A stretch of DNA of 13,906 nucleotides from contig JBNKDD010000148.1 in assembly GCA_050288085.1 (NCBI GenBank), positions 1 to 13,906 of the forward strand, given 5' to 3'. The stretch's first letter is position 1, and every line of letters begins with the position of its first letter. The DNA is from JBNKDD01 sp050288085 (lineage in GTDB: Bacteria > Chloroflexota > Anaerolineae > Aggregatilineales > UBA3940). The notes beneath the pieces were generated by a model. It saw nothing but the letters and a program-made list of their open reading frames with translations, was not told the origin of the DNA and did not search any database. This document shows positions 7,898 through 13,906 of this stretch, piece by piece. Position numbers and translations under genes: made by a program.

Positions 7898-7928
7898 TAC
7901 CGGGGATGCCATTGAGACATCCCCGATA
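7898..7928 (-). promoter_or_regulatory. Strong intercistronic stem-loop between binding protein and permease
   Basis: An 11-bp stem with one G-U pair is formed by TACCGGGGATG (7898-7908) and CATCCCCGATA (7918-7928, plus-strand letters), with a 9-nt loop. On the minus-strand transcript it begins 11 nt after the binding-protein stop codon. No run of U follows it, so it is more likely an mRNA-protecting or pausing hairpin than a full terminator. The hairpin is seen directly; the role is inferred from the known malE-malF type of layout. Confidence 0.7.
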
Positions 7929-7939
7929 CAAGATATTAT

Positions 7940-9478
7940 TTAGTAACCGTACTCATCGTAGGGGAAGGGAGCGGGCACTGGGCTGTAGTCTTCGCCCAGC
8001 GCTTCATTCGCGACTTCACACGGGCCGTTACATTGACGTTCAATTGCCTCGGCCATGTTTTCCATGGCTTCTTCAACTGTCGTGTCACCGGCAGCCGCCG
8101 ATGAATACCAGGTTGTCATCTCGTCATAGATCTTGCCGCCCTGCGGCACGAAGTAGTAGTTGGGATAGAAGTTGCTATTCTCGGCATGATCAAGCACCTG
8201 GAGCAGCGTCGGATAGTGACCGGCTGTCTTCGGATTAGCAGCGACGAACTCCTCATCCCCCAGGATGCTGATGCGAGTGGTTGAACCACCACCTTCTGCG
8301 AAGCGGCGCTGTGCGTCCTTGCTGAAGAGGAAGGTCAGGAAGTCGAAGGCAACATCAGGGTGCCTGGAATCGGCAGAGACACCAATACCAAACGCGCCGA
8401 CCCAGGTGTGCGCACCCGGGGTTGGCGCCGTGCAGATTTTGGCTCCCGGCACTTCGTCTTCTGTCTTGATGACATTCGGGAACTGATCCATGTACATCGG
8501 GTCAGTCATGGCAATCAGGCCGGCGCGCATCTGGCCGACAACCTCGTCAAAGGCAGAGGTCAGCGCTCCCGGAGGGGCGTAGGGCAGTAAATCATCAACA
8601 TAAAGATGGACTGCATCCAGGAAAATATCACTGGTTACACCCGGGGTGCCGTCATCATTGATCACCTTCCCACCTTTAGTCCAGGCGATAGAGTTGATCT
8701 CGTCCTGAACCTGCGGGAAACGTCCGGACATCAGACCAACGCCATAGAAGTCATCGCTGATTACTTCGCCCTTCAAAGTCTCGCCGGGTTCACGGCGGAA
8801 GAACTCAGCCATATCAGCCATCTGTTCATAGGTGCGCGGCACAGCCAGAGGATAACCGTAAGCCTCCTCGAAGGCCGCCTGCTCGGTGGGGTCTTCCCAC
8901 AGATCGCAGCGATAGAACATCCCCATTGTGAACGTATAGTAGGGTAGGCCATATATGCTGCCACGCCAGTAGCTGGATGTTTCCCGCAGTGCCGGATGTA
9001 CATCCTCGAGATCAAGTGCTTCCTGATCGGCATTGGCGATGTACTCATCAAGGCTTAGCAGGTAACCGCTCTCGGCGAATTCAGCTTTCCAACCAGCATC
9101 GTAGGTCAAAATATCGTAGGCCCCGGTATCACCGACAGCCTCTAAAACCTGGTTTTCATAAAGGACCGGGAAGTCAATACCTATTACCTCAACATTATTG
9201 CCAGTTTTCTCTTCCCATTCCCTGGCGACTTCTTCAGCCCAATCGCTATAGAAGCCATTGATGGTCGCCCACACAATGGTCACACCTTCTTCAGCCATAG
9301 GCTCGTCGGTTGGTTCGTCCGCAGCGGATTCTGCTTCGGGTTCTTCTACGGCCTCACTTACGTCTCCAGCATCCTCTTCAACGGTTGCGGGTGCAGCAGG
9401 AGCTGGCGTACATCCCGACAGAAGCAGGATAAACAGGATGACAATAGTGAGGATCACATAACGGTTGTTAAGCGACAT
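7940..9478 (-). CDS. Extracellular sugar-binding lipoprotein of ABC transporter (family 1)
   Basis: The substrate-binding subunit, 512 residues, anchored outside the membrane. Residues 1-20 form a signal helix, and the lipobox LLSGC ends at Cys23, the lipidation site. Residues 24-65 are a low-complexity linker rich in Ala, Glu and Pro, which lifts the domain off the membrane. The binding domain starts near VTIVWAT (66-72) with the usual alternation of a periplasmic binding protein type 2; aromatic-rich stretches such as YWRGSIYGLPYYTFTMGMFY may line a sugar site. Near the end, CNGPC (Cys483, Cys487) could form a small disulfide. The ATG at 9478 has a perfect AGGAGG 7-8 nt upstream, the strongest site in the operon, in keeping with high expression. 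It is encoded upstream of the two permeases. Ligand not known. Confidence 0.93.
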   Translation of the reverse strand: MSLNNRYVILTIVILFILLLSGCTPAPAAPATVEEDAGDVSEAVEEPEAESAADEPTDEPMAEEGVTIVWATINGFYSDWAEEVAREWEEKTGNNVEVIGIDFPVLYENQVLEAVGDTGAYDILTYDAGWKAEFAESGYLLSLDEYIANADQEALDLEDVHPALRETSSYWRGSIYGLPYYTFTMGMFYRCDLWEDPTEQAAFEEAYGYPLAVPRTYEQMADMAEFFRREPGETLKGEVISDDFYGVGLMSGRFPQVQDEINSIAWTKGGKVINDDGTPGVTSDIFLDAVHLYVDDLLPYAPPGALTSAFDEVVGQMRAGLIAMTDPMYMDQFPNVIKTEDEVPGAKICTAPTPGAHTWVGAFGIGVSADSRHPDVAFDFLTFLFSKDAQRRFAEGGGSTTRISILGDEEFVAANPKTAGHYPTLLQVLDHAENSNFYPNYYFVPQGGKIYDEMTTWYSSAAAGDTTVEEAMENMAEAIERQCNGPCEVANEALGEDYSPVPAPFPYDEYGY

Positions 9479-9579
9479 GCCTTTTCCTCCTAAAAGAGAT
9501 TTAATTGTGGTTGTTCAATGGGGATAATTCATATACAATTCGGCGATAGTACCTCCTTATAAACGCTTATCTATCTGGC

Positions 9580-10527
9580 CTAGACAACCTTAGATATTGG
9601 CGTATTGTTCTGTAAGGTGAGTACAGTGTTCTTAGCCGAGAGAATGCTTACATTAGTAGTAGACTCTCGGCTATGTGTACCTATATGGGGTGTTGCAATA
9701 ACTTCCGGTAGATTGATCAGGTCAAAATTCGTAGGTGGTTCTTCAGAGAAGACATCCAATGCCGCACCGGCGATAGTCTTAGCCTTTAATGCGGCATAGA
9801 GTGCATCTTCGTTAATCAACTCCCCACGCGCCGTGTTGATCAAGAACGCAGTTGGTTTCATCAACTTAAAACGTTCTTCAGTGATCAAGCCCCGCGTTTG
9901 CTCGGTCAGGGGAGTATGCAAACTCACATAATCTGATTGTCTGAGCAAATCTTTAAGAGAAACAGCAGTCGCCCCAAGCTCCGTTATAGTAACCTGGTCA
10001 ACAAACGGGTCGTAAACAAGAAGCTCCATTTCAAATCCCAGGGCGCGCCTGGCAACGCCGAGGCCGATCTTCCCCAATCCAATCAGCCCCAGCGTTTTCT
10101 GCCAGATTTCCACGCCTGGGTGTTTGCCCCATTGCCCGTTTCGTAAAGCCCTGTTTGCAGAGATAATGGGCCGTGACACGACCAACATAAGGGCAAGTGT
10201 GAGGTCAGCCACGCCATTCGCATTGGCGCCAGGGCAGTTTGTCACACTAATGCCCTGTTGGCTGGCAGCCACTAAATCAATGTGATCAACACCAACACCG
10301 TGCATGCTGATCACTTTGAGCCGAGGAGCTGCCTGCATGAGTTCAGAGTTGATGGCCCGATTCCCTACAATCAGGCCATCTGCATCGCGCAAGGCTTGCA
10401 TCAACTCTTCATTGGAGGTTTCTACATCTACGATGACGACCTCACACTGTCCCTCACGGAGGATATCCCATGGGATATCTGAGGTGCTGCCAAAAGAACG
10501 TGTTGCGACAACTACTTTGTAGGTCAT
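9580..10527 (-). CDS. D-2-hydroxyacid dehydrogenase, NAD(P)-dependent
   Basis: A 315-residue cytoplasmic oxidoreductase of the phosphoglycerate/lactate (D-isomer) family, which interconverts 2-hydroxy acids and 2-keto acids. The Rossmann loop is GLGKIG (150-155). An acidic residue at Asp173 (VYDPF) suggests NAD preference. The catalytic set is in place: Arg234 in NTARGEL, Glu263 in SEEPP and His281 in TPHIGTHS. The substrate-loop segment is MHGVGVDHID (75-84). The length is normal. The ATG at 10527 has GGAG 7 nt upstream, 33 bp after the decarboxylase-family gene. In this operon it could oxidise a sugar acid or reduce a keto acid formed in the pathway. The family contains many specificities (glyoxylate, hydroxypyruvate, phosphoglycerate), and the sequence does not settle which applies. 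Confidence 0.92.
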   Translation of the reverse strand: MTYKVVVATRSFGSTSDIPWDILREGQCEVVIVDVETSNEELMQALRDADGLIVGNRAINSELMQAAPRLKVISMHGVGVDHIDLVAASQQGISVTNCPGANANGVADLTLALMLVVSRPIISANRALRNGQWGKHPGVEIWQKTLGLIGLGKIGLGVARRALGFEMELLVYDPFVDQVTITELGATAVSLKDLLRQSDYVSLHTPLTEQTRGLITEERFKLMKPTAFLINTARGELINEDALYAALKAKTIAGAALDVFSEEPPTNFDLINLPEVIATPHIGTHSRESTTNVSILSAKNTVLTLQNNTPISKVV

Positions 10528-10560
10528 TTTGGCTCCGATTTCTCGGCTGTTTGCAGGTCC

Positions 10561-11292
10561 TTACTTGTAATCATGAACCACTGTACCCAGAGGCAGGTAC
10601 AGGTCGCCGACCCCAAAGAACCCACCCAGAATCTTTTTGGGTTCTAATAGATAAGTGGGATCAATCTCTGATCGCTCATAATTCACAGAGCCGCGCCCGC
10701 CGAAGAACTTACCGGCCTGTGCCGTGAATTCCCCAGGGGTCAGTACCAGTTCACGGATGGGAGTGCCATTCTCCTCAGCGGAGGGAATGTACTTCAGTGA
10801 GAAAACGCCATCAGGACTCCAGGGGATTTCACTCATCTCAGCTTCATATTCGGGCACAACCAGCCCTTTAAAGATCGCATGGTCGAGCCGGTCAACTCGC
10901 CCAATTACTGCCTCATGCTCGTGCCGTAATGAGATTTCCGCCATCTTCTTCTGATAGCCCCAAATCTCGCGCCCACCGGTCAATGGGAGGTGGGTATTGA
11001 CATATAGGAAGGGTTCGTAATCACCCTCATAATCCTTGAATTTGACCTGAACGTAAACGGCAAATTCAGCAAATGCCCCCTGTGTCGTGCCAAGTTGAAA
11101 CTCCGACACCCAGGTAATCACGATATTGGAGCGAGGCTCTAGTGGTTCAGGGATCACACGGGCTACGTTCTCGATATCGGTTTCATAGACCACCAGTTGA
11201 ACGCGCATATCGCGCCAAACCAGGGGTGGTTTCCCATAAAGATTTGAAACAATCGGATTGGTATACGGCCAGTCTCCCACTTTCAGCGGCAT
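10561..11292 (-). CDS. Acetoacetate decarboxylase-family enzyme
   Basis: A 243-residue protein of the ADC superfamily, whose classical members decarboxylate beta-keto acids through a Schiff base. The active-site block GREIWGYQKKMAEISL (107-122) aligns with GRELSAYPKKL of the Clostridium acetobutylicum enzyme, so Lys115 (Schiff base) and Lys116 fall at the same numbers. Glu76 (FAEF) corresponds to its Glu76. The N-terminal RVIPEPLEP (45-53) and the C-terminal VVHDYK are also family features. The ATG at 11292 has a strong ribosome site (AAAGGAG, 7 nt away). It is the first gene of the operon, after a leader of about 165 nt. Next to a sugar importer and a ketose-type kinase, the natural substrate is more likely a sugar-derived keto acid than acetoacetate, but this is inference; some superfamily members act as aldolase-dehydratases. 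Confidence 0.88.
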   Translation of the reverse strand: MPLKVGDWPYTNPIVSNLYGKPPLVWRDMRVQLVVYETDIENVARVIPEPLEPRSNIVITWVSEFQLGTTQGAFAEFAVYVQVKFKDYEGDYEPFLYVNTHLPLTGGREIWGYQKKMAEISLRHEHEAVIGRVDRLDHAIFKGLVVPEYEAEMSEIPWSPDGVFSLKYIPSAEENGTPIRELVLTPGEFTAQAGKFFGGRGSVNYERSEIDPTYLLEPKKILGGFFGVGDLYLPLGTVVHDYK

Positions 11293-11465
11293 GTGATAGC
11301 TCCTTTCTGGATCAACATAATTTGAATTTGCAATATGTAATTGGCAATTGGCCGCAGCTCTACGTTACAGATTGAGGGAAGAGGACTTTTGTGACGTAAC
11401 TGAGCCGCAGTCCTAATTGATGGTTGTTGTTATAACCCTGCCTGTGGTTTAGATTAATTATGAGC

Positions 11466-11494
11466 AGTGTAGCATTACCTGGATATCCTGTCAA
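11466..11494 (-). promoter_or_regulatory. Sigma70-type promoter of the catabolic operon
   Basis: On the minus strand, TTGACA (11494-11489), a 17-bp spacer and TACACT (11471-11466) form a near-consensus vegetative promoter. Transcription would start near 11459, leaving a leader of about 165 nt before the decarboxylase-family gene. The -35 box overlaps one extra half-operator, and a full operator ends 7 bp upstream of it. Confidence 0.8.
11486..11493. promoter_or_regulatory. Half-operator overlapping the operon -35 box
   Basis: TCCTGTCA (plus strand) is identical to one arm of the operator motif; its complement TGACAGGA occurs at 11579-11586 in the GntR-promoter site. It covers five of the six bases of the operon -35 box and starts 16 bp from the matching arm of the full operator at 11502. 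Binding here would hide the -35 box. Confidence 0.5.
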
Positions 11495-11501
11495 GACGTC
11501 A

Positions 11502-11517
11502 TCCTGTACCTACAGGA
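11502..11517. promoter_or_regulatory. Probable GntR operator 1 (operon promoter)
   Basis: TCCTGTACCTACAGGA is a perfect inverted repeat with 7-bp arms around a 2-bp centre, the size and form expected for a HutC-type GntR dimer. It lies 7 bp upstream of the operon -35 box. Related sites occur at 11571-11586 and 12501-12516. Confidence 0.75.
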
Positions 11518-11570
11518 ATACATAGACGTAATTTTGATGAGATACCTGCCTGATTTTGATACCCCTGTTC

Positions 11571-11586
11571 TCTTGTAATGACAGGA
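11571..11586. promoter_or_regulatory. Probable GntR operator 2 (autoregulatory)
   Basis: TCTTGTAATGACAGGA shares the CYTGT/ACAGGA arms of operator 1 and matches the complement of the 12501-12516 site at 14 of 16 positions. It overlaps the whole -35 box of the GntR promoter (11573-11578), so binding should block the gene's own transcription. Confidence 0.75.
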
Positions 11587-11601
11587 TCTACGGGGTATAA
11601 T
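11573..11601 (+). promoter_or_regulatory. Sigma70-type promoter of the GntR gene
   Basis: TTGTAA (11573-11578), a 17-bp spacer and a perfect TATAAT (11596-11601). The start of transcription would be near 11608, leaving about 75 nt of leader. The weak -35 and perfect -10 suit a regulator gene that represses itself. Confidence 0.75.
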
Positions 11602-11682
11602 AGGTCAATCCTTGCTTTACGCGCTTATTTAATCGATACTTAAGAATTGAAAGATTAATACACCTTTTTTGGAAACTGCCTT

Positions 11683-12459
11683 ATGACAGATGATAACCTT
11701 GATCGTTTTTCAGAAATGCACATTGATAAGACCAGTCCCTTGCCTTATCACTACCAACTGCGCGAGCTTATCCGAGTTGAGATAACCTCTAACCGGTGGC
11801 AGGTCGGGGATCAGCTTCCAAGCGAAAATCGGTTTTGCGACTACTTCCAGGTCAGTCGTACTACAGTGCGTGAAGCGTTAGATGCGCTTGTATCGGAAGG
11901 GCTGCTGATACGAGAAAAGGGTGTAGGCACATTCGTGGCGGCTCCCAAATACAGGGAGCAATGGTCAGGCTCGTCAGTGGGTTTTAGCGATTCACTGACC
12001 GAGCAGGGTTATCTAATCGATACCAGAGTGCTGGACCTGCATCCAGTACAGGCTCCTCATGATATTCGCCAGGAGCTGTATTTGCAGTCTGACGACAACG
12101 TTATTCTTCTGAAACGTTTACGATTCATCATGCAGCAGCCGATTCTGTTCGTGAAATCTTACCTTCCTGAAAAATTGTTCCCAGGGCTAACCGAGATTGA
12201 TTTCTCCAATCGGTCGCTCTATCAAACGCTGCGTGAAAACTACCAGGTTCGGATTACACGGATTAGACGCAGGATGGAATCTATTGCTGCCGACGAAAGC
12301 GTGGCCGCACTGCTTGAAGTCAAACCGGGCTTTCCGATTATGTACATTGAGAACACGGCTTTTGATGATAATGGCGTTCCGATTGAATACTACATTGCCT
12401 GGCGACGTGGGGATAAAGCCCGTTTCGAATTCGAATATACGGTAGCGCCTGAAGAATAA
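11683..12459 (+). CDS. GntR-family transcriptional regulator, HutC subfamily (wHTH + UTRA)
   Basis: A ligand-responsive DNA-binding protein of 258 residues. The N-terminal winged helix (about 17-87) has the canonical blocks PLPYHYQLRELIR, LPSENRFCDYFQVSRTTVREAL and the wing GLLIREKGVGTFVA. Residues about 95-254 are a UTRA effector-binding domain with GVPIEYY and RFEFE near the end. The start is ATG 11683; the ribosome site is weak (GGAAA), so translation may be low, as is common for regulators. It is transcribed away from the operon. Operator 2 covers its -35 box, and related operators flank the operon and dehydrogenase promoters, so it probably controls all three units and is released, or switched, by a pathway sugar or sugar phosphate. 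The 186-residue protein at 630-1190 is a paralogue of its UTRA half. Confidence 0.95.
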   Translation: MTDDNLDRFSEMHIDKTSPLPYHYQLRELIRVEITSNRWQVGDQLPSENRFCDYFQVSRTTVREALDALVSEGLLIREKGVGTFVAAPKYREQWSGSSVGFSDSLTEQGYLIDTRVLDLHPVQAPHDIRQELYLQSDDNVILLKRLRFIMQQPILFVKSYLPEKLFPGLTEIDFSNRSLYQTLRENYQVRITRIRRRMESIAADESVAALLEVKPGFPIMYIENTAFDDNGVPIEYYIAWRRGDKARFEFEYTVAPEE

Positions 12460-12500
12460 CTGCTCACCCGTCAATCAGCGATATAAAAAATTGCGCATGA

Positions 12501-12516
12501 CCCTGTCATGACAAGA
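12501..12516. promoter_or_regulatory. Probable GntR operator 3 (dehydrogenase promoter)
   Basis: CCCTGTCATGACAAGA is an imperfect inverted repeat centred on TGTCATGACA. It lies 7 bp upstream of the -35 box of the 12595 gene, exactly the spacing of operator 1 at the operon promoter. From operator to -35 box inclusive, 21 of 29 bases agree between the two promoters. Confidence 0.75.
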
Positions 12517-12523
12517 TGATGTA

Positions 12524-12552
12524 TTGACATACGTACAGAACAATGCTAGACT
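12524..12552 (+). promoter_or_regulatory. Sigma70-type promoter of the quinone-oxidoreductase-like gene
   Basis: TTGACA (12524-12529), a 17-bp spacer and TAGACT (12547-12552), within the 135-bp gap after the GntR gene. Transcription would start near 12559. This gives the dehydrogenase gene its own promoter rather than read-through from the GntR gene alone. Confidence 0.75.
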
Positions 12553-12594
12553 GAAAAACGATTTCCTAACCTCAAGCAAAGAAAAGCAAAGCAT

Positions 12595-13590
12595 ATGAAA
12601 GCACTTGTCCTGGATAAACCCGGCCCTCCGAGCGATTGGCGTATCGCCGATGTGCCTGAACCATCACCGGGTGCAAATGAACTGCGTGTGCGGGTGCATG
12701 GTGTGGGATTGAATCCCGCCGATTACAAGATCGCTGCGTGGGGACATCCGGCTTGGTCTTATCCCTTTATCATGGGCCTGGACGTGGCAGGGATTGTTGA
12801 ATCTGTGGGCAATGAGGTGTCCGGTTGGCGGATTGGTGACCGGGTTTATTATCACGGGGACTTCTCCCGGCCCGGTGGATTCGCCGAATATGCCCGTATC
12901 CCGGCTCATGTTGTTGCACCCATGCCGGAAGGGCTTACTTTCGTTGAGGCCGCTGCTGTCCCTTGTTCCGGGTTTGCCGCCTACCAGGGTGTTTATCGCA
13001 GGCTCAAACTCGAACCTGGCATGACCGTTCTGGTTCAGGGTGGGGCAGGCGGCGTAGGGGGATATGCGGTGCAGTTTTGCGCCTATGCCGGTGCACGAGT
13101 CATTGCAACCACCTCCGCTCAAAACGCCGCTTATGTGACCGGACTTGGCGCGCAGCACACCATTGACTACCGGACCGAGGATGTTAGTGAGCGGGTACTT
13201 GAACTCACTAAAGGCCGTGGCGTGGATGCTGTGATTGACACCGTCAGCCAGGCCACAACCTCAACCGCTTTCTCCTTGATTGCCTTTGGCGGTCACATCG
13301 TGTGTGTGGACAGCCTGCCGGACTTCTCTTATGTCCGACCTTTCGATAAAGCTTTTTCTCTTCATGAGATTGCCCTTGGCGTGGCCCATCTTTCCGGCGA
13401 TAGAACCGCCCAGGAGGACCTTGCCCGGATCGGGAAAGAACTTGGCGACCTGATCCAACAGGGGCATATCCGGGTAACGCTCAACAAAACCGTATCCCTG
13501 GAAGCTGTCCCGGAGGCGCTGGATCAACTGGCCGGACGGCATGTGCGGGGAAAGATCGTGGCCAGGCTCATGGAAGAGCCTCTGGCGTGA
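12595..13590 (+). CDS. Zinc-independent NADPH:quinone oxidoreductase-type dehydrogenase (MDR superfamily)
   Basis: A 331-residue cytoplasmic oxidoreductase of the medium-chain dehydrogenase/reductase superfamily, quinone oxidoreductase branch. The GroES-like N-terminal domain has the branch motif GLNPADYK (38-45) and FIMGLDVAGIVESVG (58-72). The Rossmann domain has GGAGGVGGYAVQ (149-160). The cysteines and histidines that hold catalytic and structural zinc in alcohol dehydrogenases are missing, as is usual in this branch. The C-terminal HVRGKIVARL (316-325) is the standard end of the family. The ATG at 12595 has only a weak A-rich upstream region. Because it has its own promoter with a copy of the GntR operator, it should be induced with the catabolic operon. 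Its substrate is open: a quinone, an enal or a keto sugar intermediate. Confidence 0.93.
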   Translation: MKALVLDKPGPPSDWRIADVPEPSPGANELRVRVHGVGLNPADYKIAAWGHPAWSYPFIMGLDVAGIVESVGNEVSGWRIGDRVYYHGDFSRPGGFAEYARIPAHVVAPMPEGLTFVEAAAVPCSGFAAYQGVYRRLKLEPGMTVLVQGGAGGVGGYAVQFCAYAGARVIATTSAQNAAYVTGLGAQHTIDYRTEDVSERVLELTKGRGVDAVIDTVSQATTSTAFSLIAFGGHIVCVDSLPDFSYVRPFDKAFSLHEIALGVAHLSGDRTAQEDLARIGKELGDLIQQGHIRVTLNKTVSLEAVPEALDQLAGRHVRGKIVARLMEEPLA

Positions 13591-13906
13591 GAAGGGGCCA
13601 GGCCCCATAGCCGCCCCGGCCGGCATATGCGTCAAGCTAAGGGTCCGGCTTCATCGGGAAAGCGGTTCTGACGTACCGTAATCCTCCGATACAAGTCCCA
13701 TTGTTTACCTGAAAATTGGTGCTTGTTCCGGCAAAGGTTCTGCCAAGTATGCCAGGCAGACCAGCCCTTTCAAGGTAGTACTGTTACTTTTTTCTACGGC
13801 CAATGATTCTGGCCGTGGAGACATGAGGCTTACTCGTGCTGCTTTTACGCTTGGGTTGCGGTTTTTTCGGTCCTCGCGGATGCTTTCGGAAGGACGATAG
13901 CTTCAC
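13591..13906. other. Gene-free tail after the dehydrogenase
   Basis: This stretch of 316 bases has no convincing gene on either strand. It begins with a G/C-rich palindrome, GGGGCCAGGCCCC (13594-13606). It also holds a T-run at 13787-13793 and a 9-bp hairpin at 13794-13818. I see no terminator of the usual hairpin-then-T form and no tRNA. Confidence 0.6.
13794..13818 (+). repeat. Inverted repeat (9-bp stem)
   Basis: CTACGGCCA and TGGCCGTGG pair around a 7-base loop with one G-U pair on the plus strand. The T-run precedes the stem rather than following it, so it does not look like a plus-strand terminator. It may be a dispersed palindromic element or part of an upstream leader of a gene beyond the window. 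Confidence 0.4.

Larger units (their letters stand above)
11293..11682. other. Divergent control region between operon and GntR gene
   Basis: This stretch of 390 bases has no gene. From left to right it holds the operon leader (about 11293-11459, with a tandem AATTGGC repeat at 11339-11352), the operon promoter pointing left, a half-operator and a full operator, about 50 bp without a recognised signal, then a second operator overlapping the GntR promoter pointing right, and the GntR leader. No RNA structure that I could name as a riboswitch is visible. Confidence 0.8.

Noticed and set aside
7771..8238. Open plus-strand frame of 155 codons
   Set aside because: It is antisense to the first permease and the binding-protein gene and crosses the gap between them; low-complexity Arg/Ser/His content and no domain.
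11293..11459. Riboswitch in the operon leader
   Set aside because: No conserved core or strong stem set of a known class could be recognised by eye.
12664..13158. Open minus-strand frame of 164 codons
   Set aside because: It is antisense to the quinone-oxidoreductase-like gene, whose motifs are all intact, and has no recognisable domain.
13787..13818. Rho-independent terminator at the T-run and hairpin
   Set aside because: The T-run comes before the stem on the plus strand, and on the minus strand the stem is followed by A residues, so neither direction fits.
13823..13900. Short plus-strand frame of 25 codons beginning MRLTRAAF
   Set aside because: It is too short, has poor spacing to its possible ribosome site and resembles nothing I know.

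Overview
The window looks like accessory catabolic DNA from a free-living bacterium of moderate G+C. The best guess is Chloroflexota (Anaerolineae-like). The pointers are the substrate-binding lipoprotein, which has a long acidic Glu/Ala/Pro linker after its lipobox Cys, the two-ATPase CUT1-type transporter, and the general protein style. This is inference from style, not a placement. No rRNA, tRNA, CRISPR array, insertion sequence or phage gene is visible.

Layout. Almost everything belongs to one carbohydrate-use locus. A GntR/HutC-type regulator (11683-12459, +) sits between two transcription units. To its left, a long minus-strand operon runs in this order: acetoacetate-decarboxylase-family enzyme (10561-11292), D-2-hydroxyacid dehydrogenase (9580-10527), substrate-binding lipoprotein (7940-9478), two MalF/MalG-type permeases (6933-7877 and 6053-6913), a two-TM small membrane protein (5800-6027), two ABC ATPases (4695-5798 and 3582-4670), a divergent DeoC-family aldolase (2803-3513), an FGGY sugar kinase (1263-2801), and a protein that is only a UTRA effector domain with no DNA-binding part (630-1190). 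A separate XRE regulator (129-491, -) follows. To the right of the GntR gene is a zinc-independent quinone-oxidoreductase-type dehydrogenase (12595-13590, +), then about 300 bases with no gene.

Control. Three 16-bp copies of one palindromic motif, roughly TCYTGTMNNKACAGGA, lie at exactly the three promoters that matter. One overlaps the -35 box of the GntR gene's own promoter. One is 7 bp upstream of the -35 box of the operon promoter, and one is 7 bp upstream of the -35 box of the quinone-reductase promoter. The last two promoters share TTGACA, a 17-bp spacer and a similar gap sequence. This strongly suggests one GntR regulon of three units.

How the genes may work together. The transporter imports a sugar, polyol or sugar acid. 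The kinase and aldolase form a phosphorylate-then-cleave module. The decarboxylase-family enzyme and the dehydrogenases suggest that a sugar acid or keto acid enters upstream of the kinase: oxidation, loss of CO2 to give a ketose, phosphorylation, then aldol cleavage. The substrate cannot be read from the sequence. The most unusual parts are the DNA-binding-less UTRA paralogue at the end of the operon that the full-length GntR protein probably controls, the changed phosphate pocket of the DeoC-like aldolase, and the unrecognised two-TM protein inside the transporter gene set.
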